Under the pieces are notes generated by a model that saw only the letters and a program-made list of their open reading frames with translations, had not been told where the DNA came from and did no database searches. A stretch of DNA of 64,000 nucleotides from Glandiceps talaboti. Taxonomy: Eukaryota; Hemichordata; Enteropneusta; Spengelidae. Positions 46,801 through 59,689 of this stretch are shown here, in pieces; the stretch's first letter is position 1; each line of letters begins with the position of its first letter. The position numbers and the translations under genes were made by a program. The stretch covers positions 21,100,151-21,164,150 of the forward strand of contig NC_135563.1 in assembly GCF_964340395.1 (NCBI RefSeq), given 5' to 3'.

Positions 46801-49800
46801 CACTATTAACCTCAGCTGTTGAGTTTCAAAGAGTATTTTTATATCCTATATATTTCAGTTCTAATATTTAATAAAAAAGTCCTGGGATAGACTAAATAAT
46901 CATAGACCATATTATAGATATGCAAGAATATATTAGACTTGTTTATTGGCTGATGTTCTCATATTTTTCAAAAATGAATGTTTTGTACACGTATAAAAAC
47001 CTGAATGCTACAAAATTTGTGTTAATAGTTCACGTTGTTTACTTGAATAGTAGAGCTTTATCAAATATAATGAATGTTGACAATACACATAAAAGCTAGG
47101 ATGAATAAATAATTTAATTTTTAGCCGAAATATGATCTTGTTAAGTATATTATTGTCTTTCCAGTGTGGAGGTTGGGTGTTGTTTTGTCTTTGTTATTGA
47201 TGTGATAAACAAAGACACCCATGTAACTGTTGAATATGGGGAGGTACACCAGGTTGGTACAAGTACAAGCTGTGACCTGCCTGTTTAGCATTAACTAGTG
47301 GCTCTTAGTGATCTCAGTGAAATCATTCATAATTCACTACCTGTACGGAGAACACAGTTTGAGAATAAATTGGCACTTTATGTAGATGAACACAAATGAT
47401 TGAAAAACAAAATGGATTGGGTGGATATGGATGTACCTTTACTTTACTTCCTTTTAGACTTTTATATCTGTTATATTTCAGCACCAAAGATTTTCATACA
47501 TTGACAGTAAGCATTTATCTGTTCCTGACAGAAAATGGAACACAGAACGTGTGTATGCATCGGCAGTTTTAAATCTAGCTGTTCCTGGCAGAAATAGGGT
47601 GAATTTGGAACACAGAAACATCAGCAGCATCAAGCTGTTGCAGATAGAAAAAAAAAATTAATGAAAAAACCCAGCTGGCTATTGATGAATAAAAAAGAAA
47701 AAACCCTCAAATTTGTCTGGTGCTGCATGTTGCAAAAGTTGCCCAGGGAAAAATTCAGGAGTATGTATTCAGAAGTGATTACAGGGACATAGGCCAACTT
47801 GAGATACTATTTTTTTTCTAATACTTAAAAATGTACTTAAAATCCATCTTGTATCATATTCATGTTAATTTTCTTTCTGAAAATAGCATAAAATATCAAT
47901 ATAGCATAGACAGGTTTGTACATGTGCATTTGTTCAGCTATCCTGATATCAGCAGTACTTTCTGGGTGAACCCAAAAAGTACCTCATCAAATCATTTATT
48001 CAGTTTGCCCTAACTATGCTACAGATCTTTCAGAGTGTACAATAAATGTGTAATTCTTTACATGGTACAAAAATGTCACAGGAAAAATGTTTTATTTACA
48101 TCTGACCCATACCCCTTTAATTTTGATTATTGACAATTTTCACTTTCTGTTTGTTCTTTCATCAAAATTGTTCAGAATGGTTGTTATGTTTGTTTATAAT
48201 TTTAGGTTACATACGGATCAAGGAACAAAAAAAAAATGGATAAAGGAATAAAATAAAAGATAGTGGCATGGCATATAAAGTTGATTAAATTCAGTATAGA
48301 TTGAAATTTCAAGAGGCATGACAGACTGTAATGGTTGCAGGATAATACAGAGAAATCATACATACAGTGAATAGGGTTATGTTCCAGCTGGGAATTGTTA
48401 TTTGTGACTATAAAGATAGAATTATTCTGTAAAGTACAATAAGTGATGCAAAGCTGCGTTCCATATTTTTTCAGTTTAAGCTGCTCTGTCTCCTTTTATG
48501 TATGAATTTATTCACATTTTGTAATACAGTTATTTTGTGTTGTGCCATCCCTCATGATTTATTGATAAGTGTGTGAACTGTATTGAATGGCAGCCATGTT
48601 GAATTGTGCTGTTGGCTCCCTGTACAACATTTCATGTATTTTTTGATAGCTAGGTGTATTCCTGTGTTGTATGTAAGATACTGGGTAATTCAAACATGGG
48701 GAATTTAGTAAAGTAAACTCTGTTTGGGGGTGGTGAAATGATGTATCCGGCACTATTCTTCAAAATTGTGTGGTATGTTGGTGGCTAAGGTTGTTTCATT
48801 AGAGAACAAATATAACATAGTATAATGGCACATCAACCAACCATAGCTGACCTCCTGCTATTTCCTCTCCTTCTTACTTGATAAAATATCCGTTTCTGTT
48901 ACCATGATGATGTTCTAAAATTATAGGTAACATGAATCTAAAACCCTATGATCTAAGTAATCATGAAGACACCATTATTTACATTGAATTAACTATTGAC
49001 GTTCACTATGTGCTTTACCAGAATGTTTGTTCACAGTACCAGGGGGTATTGTTGTGTTTCAAGGCTCCCTAAGTTCATATTATTTTCTATACTTGAGTGT
49101 GATAAAGCTAGTAATATTGTGCCAGCATTTGTGTAGTTAAAAGAACGGGCAGTGCAGCCACTACTTGGGTTGATATCTACCATATGGGAACGCCTGTCTG
49201 AACACCAGTATGCATAAATGAAGTCTAGTTAAATATTGGTGAGTGTGTATATATATTCAAGTTGTTGAACTGTAGAACAAAAGGTATTGATGATAAGGCA
49301 TGTAAAGTGAATGGAGCAGGTGAGGGTAGGTGGAGTCCAATATGTGATATCATTTGCCTTGCTAATGTTTCAACCTGGATAGATAGTGTGTAAGAAACAC
49401 AGAGGTCAATGCTCCAATTCTATGTTTTCATACCAAAGTGAGTTTGTACACATACTTTTTAAGGCGGTTTAGAATACAAATAGCCTCCCCATGGACTTAT
49501 GTAGGTGGACAACTATGGATATTATGTAAGAGTGTATAAGCCTGTCCTCTATGGACAGCATACCAATTGAGTAAAGAAAGCATTCACTTATTCAAAACTT
49601 AATGAATTCAGTTGTGTCGGCTCAGAGTGAGATTTAAAGTAATGTGGGAAGTGGAAACAAGGCATCATTGACATGGTATAGAATTAACAGCTAAGGTCAC
49701 ATTGTTTCATATGAGTGAGTTAGATTGAAAACTGCAGCAGATTATCAAGGTGAATGTAGCTGTATCAACAAAGAGAGAAAGTTGTCTTCCTGTGACCCAT

Positions 49801-50293
49801 TCTTACTTCTTACTGTCTAACAGTAACAGGAATGTTGGGCTGCATTCAACCCAGGTAATACATATTTGCATAAGGTACCACAAGGAATTCTAATGATCCA
49901 AAAAATAAGGTTGTGGGAGTAATGAATGGTTTTTGTTCTGGAAAATACCCAATTTTATGACACTATTATCTATATTCCTGGTGGAATGGTGTGGAATGTA
50001 GAGAGGCATGGCTAGCAGATGGAAGGGAGTGTAGTTTTCACACATTTAACTTTACTCAGTCTGTCAAATTATTGTCTGTACTACTTTGCTGTTGATACTG
50101 ATAGGATGAGAAATTTCTAGTGAAATTATTTACTGATATGAACTGTAAAAAAATACAGCGTATTGCAATAGATAGAAATATATACTGAAAAGACAACTGT
50201 GACTATAATATAGATATGTGGCATTTAAAATATCCATTTGTATTCAATCTGTAACAAACTTGGATGACCATCCCCAGCACTTTAATACCCCCA

Positions 50294-50391
<98 letters not shown>

Positions 50392-53300
50392 GAAAAAGAA
50401 AAAAAAAACATGTAAAGAAACTATACAGAAAAACTCTTTTAACTGTATACTTGTAAGATGCAATTCTTAGGTTGCTATGTGGTTTTCAAAGCTAATGACC
50501 ATTTCACATTGCTAGATTTGAAAGCCAACAACAAGTCTTTCCGGGCTAGTCAGCTTCTTGCTCAGGGCAAGTCAAAGATTGTGTATGTGTTTAGGTCTTT
50601 GATTAGTTTGACCCCTCACACTCTTGTCACAAGAATTCATGGAAATGAAGTGTTATGAAAAATGTGCATGGTTTTCAGTCTGTCCACAGGAAGTAAACAA
50701 AAAAGTTGAATATTAACACAACAACCTTGAGTAATAGACCTTGTATCTGTCCCATATCTGTCATTCCTTCATACAACTATCCCCCTTACATTATGACCAA
50801 TGGTCCATTACTTGCATAGCCTTGGTTTGTGCCAACACTCTACAAACACATATTGCATTTTTCTTTTACATCAGTTGATTGGCGGTGCTTAGTTCAAAAG
50901 TTACCTTGTGACATAACAACATGGCCATGTCAGTACAATTCTGTGAGGGTTCCTGTGTTGCCCTACCAGTGTCTATATACATAGTTAGTTTGCTTAGCTT
51001 TCTGTGTACATGGTAACCAAATGTACCTGGAAGAGGGTTAAAGTAAAGTGGAATTTAGATGAGGATTTACCCAGGCTATTCATGTGTGGAAAGATATACA
51101 TAAACAGACAAACACATTCTAGTAAATGTATGCATGCAAACGTACGTGCCATTCACAGAGGAAGTTTAAAGAACATGCCCATGCTATAAACAATGTCATG
51201 ACTGTGATTACAATATCAGAACTGAAAAGCAGAATGGTGTAGTGTGTTGTGTAGTTTTATAGTTGAAGGCTGTTTTCAAGGCTGGTGTAAATCTTGCATT
51301 AAGTTAATGGCATTTCACTGGCCCTCACTACTACACTGAGCACATAAAATACTTTTTATGCACACTATGCCCAGAATATATACACATCTTTGCATACTAG
51401 CAATTTATATTTACTATGAAATTATTTTGTCCTTGAAACTTGAAATTGGGTTGCTTCTAAATTATTTTTTTTATAGTTTACAGTGCAGTTTAATTTGCTA
51501 GAAGGCAAATCCAACGGTCACTAATATGATTTAAGCACTGCTGGCACCACCATCGTTACATTGCATCATGGGTAAACACTAGTTTATTTTTATGGTTATT
51601 GAAAGCCAACAGCAAGTATGTCACCACAATATTCAAGATAATATAGAATGTTTCAAAAGTTAAACTAAATCCCTTAAATGATTTAATCTGGTCTAAGGAT
51701 CACAGTAGACTACGTTAAATTGGTTAATTTTGACGAAATTGAATCCTTTTGTTTCCAATATGGATGCCGTGGGCATGATGCATGTCACTTGTTTCATATC
51801 TTTCATGTCTCCGTACAATTTGTTCCAAGTGTGTTTATTAGAATAGCTAGAGGCAGTCCCTGAATCCCCTGTGCATTTATTAGTAATATGATTGCAAATG
51901 GAACAAGGATAGCACTCAATGTGTGGCAGTTTGTGAAAAAGTGGAATGGCTGAAATTGGGTTTTTGATGAAAAATCACACTTTTTCTGTAAGAGATGAAT
52001 TTTGTGCTAATGTCAAACTGCGCCTCAGCTGCTGTATTACTTAATACAAAAATAATAGCGTAAAGGCAGAAATGAAATGAATTCGTCAGGGCAGTTACTT
52101 CTCCCAAAGGAAACTACACACATTTGTGTAAAGCCCCATAAAGAAGCACTTCTAATAAATGAATGGCTAGTGCTGTCATTTCAAAGCTGCTCATTTTGCC
52201 TTCAAAACAGGAAAGAAAATAACAATTTATGAATCAAATACACAACTCAAAAAGACCAACTATTGACCAGGAGAAGACATTCCTTGGAGATATTCCACTT
52301 AGATAGTTTGAGAAAATAGATAATTAGAGCGAGTACATGGTATAAAAAATGCAATATTTTAAAACAATCAACATGAGTGATGGAAATTGTGCCAAAAGAT
52401 CACGTGAACATCCCTCTCTTCATAATTGTGATCTCCACACTTAATATTCATATATATACCAATCATGTTGGTAGTTAAGCGTACACTATTTAGTATACCT
52501 AGGGATCTAGTAAATCCCTTCACTCTCCATTGAAACGATTTTTATGCAGCTTTACCAGGATCAAATATTCACAAGGTCCGTCAGACTTGTATCTGCAATT
52601 TTAAAATACTGATAAAAAGCTAAGCAGGTAGTGAGGAGCCTATTAAACTTTCATGTTCTCAACAGAAAGGTAACTTTATAGCATACAGAAATCTGTTCTT
52701 CTTGTACTTTTTGTTGGAAATAATTTCAGTTTTATTCTATTATGCATAGTTAGTGAAAGCAGGAACTGACACATATACATGTAGTGTACTACTACTACTG
52801 GTCACTTACTGAAAGACAGCTAAAACAGGCGGTTTGTTTGGTGTTGTGTTCAGCAACAAAGGTGTTCTTGTCTAGCAAGCAAAACAACAACAACCTAACT
52901 TGCCAAATGATCAATAGTATAAATGTGTATCTTATATAATCTTCTGACGAACTGTCCCTTCCTAGCTGTATGACTGATACAGTGTACATGTACTCATTTA
53001 CATACCTGTGCTGTGATGTGATGTCATATTGTTACATCAACCTACTACAGTAAAAGATACAACACAAACTTCACACTGATGGTCTAATTGAGTATTTTCA
53101 TATGCAGATTTATATTTAATTGTTTACACAGTCTAATGGGGAACAGATTGGAAGGTGGGACACATAGGAAGGAAAGAGTGGGTGGAAGGGGGATGGGATG
53201 GGATGTGATGAAGGAAGAGATAAGATGGGATGGATAGATGGATGGATAGATAGATGGAGGAATGGGATGGGATGGATAGATAGATGGAGGATGGGATGGA

Positions 53301-56300
53301 TATATAGAGGGAGGAGGGAAGGTAGGATGTGATGAAGGAAGAGATTAGATGGGATGGGTAAAGGGAGGGATGGGATGGATAGATGGAGGGATGAAGGAGC
53401 AAGGAAGGGTAACGGCTTGGGATAGGTACATTGTAGATAGATGAGGGCAAGAAAAGAGAGAGTTGAGAGGGAGGCACATGTAGAGAGAAATACTGAAAGG
53501 AGGAAGAGATGGGAAGGAGGCAGGCTTCATGACAAAAAGTGTGTTGAATTTATGTTGTATTTGTACCAAAGAAAATTAGCAGTAACAAGTGATGTGTTAT
53601 ATACAAATGTCACTTATTTTATTTGTACAAAATTAACAATTTCAGGATAAATTGTTTATATAGTAGTTTTTAAAGCAGAACAAGAGTGGATGTCTTGGTG
53701 TATCGGTTCAGAATACACAGTTTATCATTTTGAATAGATAACAGGTATAAAGCATACAATTACATGCAAGCCATTTCTCGCAAACTTTACCAATCTTCAA
53801 AATACAAATACATTTTTTTTTACCTCAAGACCTCATGAATATGTGAAGATATTTTTACTATGACAATATGTGAAAAAACAAAAGTATATAGATATATGTA
53901 TATTTTACTTGAACGTACACTTCCTCTAACCCCCATACCCAACCCCCATTACTCACATTCAGTTCTGTTCATTTTCTTTGTCAAGTTGTTTGTAGCCTTG
54001 CTAATTAGTGGTGTAAGTGTGGTGAACCAATCATGGTGACTGAATTTAGTGGTTGAATGTAACACATGGTGTTCACATCAGTAGTTGTTACTTTCATTTT
54101 GTGTCGTTGCTTTCCCTTAAACTCATTGACTATCAAGGTAACCCATCTAGAGCCAACCAATCATCATAGCCTGGCCAATAGAGTGTAACACATGATAGCC
54201 TCCAACCAATCAGCATGGCTGGTACAGTGTAACACATGGTAGCCTCCAACCAATCAGAATGGCTGGTACAGTGTAACACATGGTAGCCTCTGAATTAGTA
54301 TTTGCAGAGCACTTTGTTGATATGTCTGCACTTGCATGAGACTTTTAATTTGAAAGATAAGTGATGTACCTACATTGTAGGCTAATCACTAACTATGGTC
54401 AGTACAGTGCAACACATGGCCATGTTGAAATTGTATGATTCGATTGTAATTTTCCCATGGACTGTAAACTTCTAAAGGTACTCAGCCATTGGCCATGCAT
54501 TGTATACCATGGCCAGTGTAGTGAAGCACATGGCCACATTAAAAATAGTTCATGTACATGTATAGGGTCCTCTGATTAGCGATGATTTAGTGTAACACAT
54601 GGCAATGTTGAAATTGGTATGTGTTCATTCTACTTTGTGTGGGTTTCTTTTCCCATAGATTCCAAACTTCTGAGGGTACTTGATCATCATTTCCCATGTC
54701 CAATATTGTAGCACATGTCAATGTTGAATGAGTGCTTATTCATTACATATTGTGTAACTGCCTGTTCCCATAAACTGGGGATTTTAAGGGTACTTGTCGT
54801 CCATTTTCCTCTGGTACTGTAGTCTAGCACATGGCAATGTTGAAAGTAGTGTTTGTTCCACATTTTGTATTTGTACATGTATGGATACTGCACTGTGAAT
54901 GGATAGAAACATCTGTGAACAAAGATTCTTATAATCTTATGCTATATCACACACATGGGATTATACTGATCATGTTATTACTAAAGGATCATTTTTATTG
55001 CAGTACTTAAAAAAGTAATGTCTGGGAAAAAAGTAGATTTTTGTAATTCATTCTGAATTCTCAGTAACCCATGGTTATAAATGCATGTTCTGCTTTGATA
55101 TATAGGTGTTATAAATACTTTGCAATACATACGTCATCTCTTACTTGAGTTAATGACAAAACACATCTTGGTATGAAATATTTCTGCTCCTACATAATGT
55201 ACATAGATATTATGAATTAATAAAAAGTGCAGTTATCACAGGATCAAATTTTCCTGATTACAAAATTTTGATGAGTATGAACAATTTTACACAAATTTAG
55301 GTTCTAGTCTTACTTTATAACGTTGATGTGAATTAGTGACTCATTGTCCAGAAATTGCATCAGGTTTGTAGACAGAAATGATATACATGGAGACAGGAAT
55401 AGCAAAACTACACTTCTAAATCAGTCATTGCTACTTACAGTACTGTAACCAAGAAACACATTTGTTATCAACTCTTGTTGAGTTTTTGTGGTTAGTTAAA
55501 CTAAAAGTCTTTGTACTCATAATATATTTTTTAGGCAAATGTGAAGATTAAACTTTAAATTTTGGCTGAATAAATTTAAAGTCACTATATTGAACATATT
55601 TGAGGCAAACATGACAGATGAAATGTAGCATTACCACCTATTTTCACACTAACACGGAAAGTAAAAATTACTGTACACACACTTTTTGACACAAATAAAC
55701 ATGAACAATATATATGTTGATCTATTTTGAGGGAAACACAGAAGGTACATTGTAAAAGATGCAGTCCTCATATTTTCAGACAAATACAGACTAAAGTAAA
55801 AGTATACATGTATTTGAGTCAAACACAAGAAGTAAAGTAAAAGTTACACGTGGACATTGTGAGACAAACTACATCATCTATATGGGAAGTATAATTTAAG
55901 GGTTGCGTCAGTGGACGAGCGGTTAGCTCGTATGCCTCTTATCTCTGCAGCCTGGGTTTGAACCCGCCTGGTATCGGCTGGGTTTTATTAAATTTACCAT
56001 GCTGTAAGTAAGAAGAGTGTCGTTCAGTTTGACTCTACCGAACAATGCACGTTTTCCCTCCTGCATTAACACTGAACTTTCCTCCTGTTATTGGCATTGC
56101 CTGTTGGATGGTTAATAAATAAATAAAATAGATAAATAAAACATCACTGCAACTACCATAATATATGTTTAGGCTTGTATGTAGTATACATGTACTGCTG
56201 TACTACACTATCATATTTATACCATCTATTCATGCTGTCCATTATTTTTGTAAGGTTTAGGCCCTGTATTAGGTGAAATAGGCTGATGGTGAAATTGTAC

Positions 56301-58603
56301 GCGAGAAGTTGTAAGGTTTAGGCCCTGTATTTAGGTGAAATAGGCTGATGGTGAAATTGTACACAAGAAGTTGTAAGGTTTAGGCCCTGTATTTAGGTGA
56401 AATAGGCTGATGGTGAAATTGTACACAAGAAGTTGTAAGGTTTAGGCCCTGTATTTAGGTGAAATAGGCTGATGGTGAAATTGTACGTGAGAAGTTGTAA
56501 GGTTTAGGCCCTGTATTTAGGTGAAATAGGCTGATGGTGAAATTGTACGTGAGAAGTTTATAAAATAACAAAAAACAAAGCTAACTTTAATAATATGAAG
56601 TGACTATCATTGTTCATGTTTATTATGTTATCATGCATAAATGAAATATATTTATTATTGTGTCTTTTTGACATTAGATCTTGTATATTTCAGTTTGCTA
56701 GCTACGTACTACAAGAGGCCTACTGCCCTAGTAGAGGCTTGGAACAGTGTTAGGATGCCAGTAAATAGTGTAGTCTAAACCCCAAACCTAGTATCTAATT
56801 CTTATTAACTCTTCAAAGGTCAAGTTTTAAAATTTAACAGTTGAGGGCAATATTGCAAGTGTGGCATTATTTGCATTTTAATTGTCACCAATGGAGTCTG
56901 AGTATTTGACCTTGGCCTTGTCACAATCTAAACTCTCTCAAAGCATCACATGTGTGCTTATACTGCATGGAACAAAAGGTGTTCTCCTCTGGCTGTACAA
57001 AATTGTAGCAACAGCTTGGCCTATATCAACACAATGTGTATTTCAAATGGGGCATGTCCTTGTACTTTTACTGACTTTAAGATATAGGAGAAACTTATTC
57101 TATGTTTGTGATATACACTGATGATAAAAGTACAAGAACCTATGCTTCAGACACCAGGGGGAGATTCCATACATGTTAGCTTTGTACCCAATAAACTGTC
57201 TATGCAGCCAAGTTATTTAGCAGCTATGGTTGGTATTATCATTATGCAACTTACTACCGCTAGGTTATATCTGGGTCTGAAACATACTTCATAGAAAGTG
57301 CTAAAATACAAATGCCTTGAAATAGGCAATCAGGGTTTTTGTAAAACTTTATACTTTTAGTGTATAACTAGCCTCAAATACAGGATTTTTGTAAAACTAG
57401 TAGCAAGTATTGCTGGTAAAAGAAAGTTGGCTAATTTTGTTGTATTTTATAAAACTTGTCATGTAAGACAGCCATGGTTGCAATGGTGGGATCGGTGCAT
57501 GTGTATATGTGCAATGGTAGGTTCTGTGATATGTGTTGAGTGTATTCGTTATGGTAGGCACTTGTGTTGGGTATATTTACAATGGTAGACTCTGTCTGGT
57601 CTGCAACACAAGTATCGAGTACATTGGTTGTCTGTGTCTATGTGTCGTGAGGTACCAGTAGAAATAGGCAATGAAACAATGCTGCATGCACATGTACATG
57701 TACTTAGGGCATTCATTTATTTGGAATCATCAAGGCTATTCATTCATAGACACACTTTTAGCAGCTTTGTGTCCCAGCTTGACCATATTTGTGTGAGTGA
57801 GACAGCTTAAACCATGTGAAAATGGACCTCACAAATGGGGTTTTATAGTGACGAGTTTGTGTGTTCTGTTTGCACTGGTGTGCTACTTCTGCTCAACCAT
57901 CAGCCTTCGTTCTACCATTTGTTTTGAAACATATGATGTGTAGCTCTGTGGCAGCAGTTTCATTTCGTAGTAAGACTTCATTCTTCTTGTACATAATCAT
58001 ATAATACCTGGCACCATGTCAGTCACATCAACTCGCCATCAGTACTCACTTATTCATATTACATGTTAGCCTGCAGTCCCATGACCTCCACAAGCCTATT
58101 ATAATTACAAACTAATGTTTTATAAGATGGGGACAGTACAGAGAGAGAGAAAGAGAGCAGGCCTTCAAGCAAGCATATCATTTTATTTTCTGATATTGGG
58201 GTTACTGATCTACATGTACAGTACTATATTTACTTGTATTCTATTATTATTTGTTGTTAAAGGCCAGGGATTCACAAGTTCTAGAAGTGTTATCTTTATC
58301 AGTGGACCCACAAGGATTACATGAGATCATTATTTTGCTCTGAATCGACTGTTTCTATGGCACTGCCAGAAACTGTTTTTCCCACCCCTAAGTTTTGATG
58401 CTGACCTGAACTGAGCCATATGTGTACAGTTTTGTACCCTTCTCATTTACCTTATGATACAGGTTAACCTTTGTCAGACATTAATTAACCAATTGGCTAT
58501 GTTTTCTTTTTGTCTTTCAGAATCATTTGGTAGTAGTACATATCCAATGCAGCAATCACCTCGGTACAACTCAGGGAATCCATTAGAAGATACAGATAGA
58601 AAG
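37508..58603 (+). CDS. Unrecognised gene, first two coding exons (partial)
   Basis: Join 37508-37892 + 58521-58603; continues beyond, rest not found. The first 128 residues include a basic cluster RRLRRR (13-18), an acidic stretch around 38-56 (FDEENARITSGDIGDFAE) and many Ser/Thr-Pro pairs: LSPNRD (65-70), RTPTPS (78-83), RSPLSPSS (89-96), NSPNSGPGPGG (105-115). The donor CAAG before GTAAAA leaves phase 1. At 58521 a strong acceptor (TTTTTGTCTTTCAG) resumes with ESFGSSTYPMQQSPRYNSGN in exactly the complementary phase and ends in AGAAAG before GTAAGA. This looks like a disordered, proline-directed-kinase-regulated N terminus. The 20.6-kb intron is far longer than those of PRC1. I do not recognise the family. 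Confidence 0.6.
41719..42272. repeat. Pair of about 67-bp direct repeats
   Basis: 41719-41785 and 42205-42272 share AATTTAAATATA, GATAGAATTG.CCAGTGAATT and the end GTCCAT/TTCCAT at comparable spacing. The second copy sits just before a dispersed-repeat copy. Confidence 0.65.
42303..42655. repeat. Dispersed repeat, copy 2
   Basis: Diverged copy of the repeat at 17798-18125, same orientation. The foldback part is less perfect here. Confidence 0.7.
42717..42850. repeat. Second dispersed repeat family, copy A
   Basis: Starts TTCCATGGACTAGTG and shares ordered blocks with 45494-45645: ACCATATT, GAGTACCACC/AAGTACCACT, AAGGCACTAT, and CAGTGT followed by ACTATT.ACTT. Confidence 0.65.
44440..45475. 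repeat. 40-44-bp minisatellite, about 24 copies
   Basis: Units read AGGGATATACCCAAGTGTTG, then TACATAGACATTGAATACACACAT or shorter variants lacking GACA. The most common period is 44 bp. A few left-end units carry a GGGGTAGAGCCAGG variant in alternation, indicating a higher-order repeat. The minus strand is open in all frames because the unit lacks stops on that strand; I do not call it coding. Confidence 0.96.
45494..45645. repeat. Second dispersed repeat family, copy B
   Basis: Partner of 42717-42850; interrupted by a TATA microsatellite near 45522-45534. It directly follows the 44-bp minisatellite. Confidence 0.6.
50295..50390. repeat. (CA)n microsatellite, about 48 units
   Basis: Uninterrupted CA run of about 96 bp. 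Confidence 0.97.
54050..54860. repeat. 44-bp tandem repeat within a diverged repeat region
   Basis: Units starting AGTGTAACACATGRTAGCCT begin at 54182, 54226 and 54270 (44 bp apart, CCAACCAATCAG inside). More distant, diverged occurrences of GTAACACATGG or AGCACATGGC..TGTTGAAA continue to about 54840. Confidence 0.8.
55900..56140 (+). mobile_element. tRNA-derived SINE
   Basis: The head resembles a tRNA with an A-box-like segment (TCAGTGGACGAGCGG, 55908-55922) and a good B box GGTTTGAACCC (55955-55965) about 45 bp apart, the layout of a RNA polymerase III internal promoter. A tRNA-unrelated body follows, and the tail is (AATA)n/(ATAAA)n at about 56110-56140. It cannot fold as a complete tRNA. 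No clear target duplication was found. Confidence 0.75.
56250..56559. repeat. 62-bp tandem repeat, 5 copies
   Basis: Near-identical units starting GTAAGGTTTAGGCCCTGTAT, differing mainly at GTACACAAG versus GTACGTGAG. High identity indicates recent expansion. Confidence 0.97.
58521..58603 (+). CDS. Unrecognised gene, coding exon 2
   Basis: Bounded by a strong acceptor and AAG before GTAAGA. 28 codons with the split Glu codon, ending in phase 0 (PLEDTDRK). Phase match with the 37.5-kb exon supports the join; no third exon is identified. Confidence 0.6.
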
Positions 58604-58692
58604 GTAAGACACACATCAAGTCATCACACCTCCTCCCATACAGACCAGTAAGACACACATCAAGTCATCACTCCCCTCCCATACAGACCAGT
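58604..58692 (+). repeat. 44-bp tandem duplication starting at a splice donor
   Basis: GTAAGACACACATCAAGTCA occurs at 58604 (the donor) and at 58648, with the rest of the 44-bp unit repeated nearly unchanged (CCCATACAGACCA). Confidence 0.9.
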
Positions 58693-58980
58693 AAAAAGAA
58701 ACATGTACTAAAATTAGATATTGTGCCAGTGAACATGATGAATACATTAATAACACACACATGTCAATTGGAAGAGTGTGGAATTATAAGATTGACAGTT
58801 TAGAAAGATGTGATGTGTAAGAATCAGACAGAAGGGATTAGAAGAGATCATATATTTCTATTAAAGTGAGTTTAGAGGAGAGGGCTGTTTATGGTACAAT
58901 TCAAAAGGGTGGGGGGGGGGGATGGGGATGGGGGGGGGGTGTTAATGCGATAGTTTAGAAAGGAGGGGTGTTAAAGTGAC

Positions 58981-59175
58981 AGTTCAGAGGAGAGGGCTGT
59001 TCAGGTTACAGTTCAGAGGAGAGGGCTGTTTAGGTTAGAGTTTAGAGGAGAGGGCTGTTTAGGTTACAGTTCAGAGGGGAGGGCTGTTTAGGTTAGAGTT
59101 TAGAGGAGAGGGCTGTTTAGGTTAGAGTTCAGAGGGGAGGGCTGTTTAAGTGACAGTTCAGAAGGGAGGAGTGTT
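58981..59175. repeat. 29-bp purine-rich tandem repeat
   Basis: Six to seven copies of GTTCAGAGGAGAGGGCTGTT plus a short tail. Diverged G/A-rich sequence continues to about 59690, and a G-run lies at about 58911-58938. Confidence 0.93.
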
Positions 59176-59689
59176 TAGGTGAGTTTAGTGAGCGGGAATT
59201 TTTTAGGTTGCAGAGGAGGAAAAGGAAAAGGAATAGGGATAGGAGTATGAATATGAGGGTAGTAAGGATGGATGAGATGACAGAGCTGACAGTTTGAGAG
59301 TGGGTGGGATTACAAAGTTGTCAGTGCAGACAAGTAGGATTAGTAGATTTTGTTGGATTACAAAAACTCTTCAGTGTAGAGAGGTGGGATTAGCAGGATG
59401 AAAGTTTAGGAAGGTGTGAATTCGGAGAGTCAATCAGTCAGGAATGGTAATGGTAGCAGTTTAAGGGTCAGGAATAAGAGATGAGACAATTATGAGGGGA
59501 AGAGGCTGTGAGAATGAGTTGAGGGGGAGTGGGAGAATAAGAATGGAATTACTAGGATGGGTAGTATGGTGTTGGTTGAGGGAGAAGAGTACAGGGGATT
59601 GTTACGATGGGGATTGGGGAGTTTGTTTGAGGGAAGAATAGGAGGAGGGAATTACTAGAATAGGGAGTGGGGGTTCAGGTACTATTATG

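Larger units (their letters stand above)
37913..58520 (+). other. 20.6-kb intron, repeat-bearing
   Basis: No coding exon is supported inside. It contains a short hairpin at 38386-38417, dispersed-repeat copies near 42.3, 42.7 and 45.5 kb, minisatellites at 44.44-45.47, 54.18-54.29 and 56.25-56.56 kb, a long CA array at 50.3 kb, purine-rich GGATGGATAGAT-type repeats at about 53.15-53.42 kb, a poly-C run at about 46352-46372 and a SINE at 55.9 kb. Confidence 0.5.

Noticed and set aside
50203-50470. Frames across the CA array at 50.3 kb
   Set aside because: Dinucleotide repeat translation only.
55900-55975. Functional tRNA gene
   Set aside because: A and B boxes are present, but acceptor and anticodon stems do not pair and a SINE body plus A-rich tail follows.
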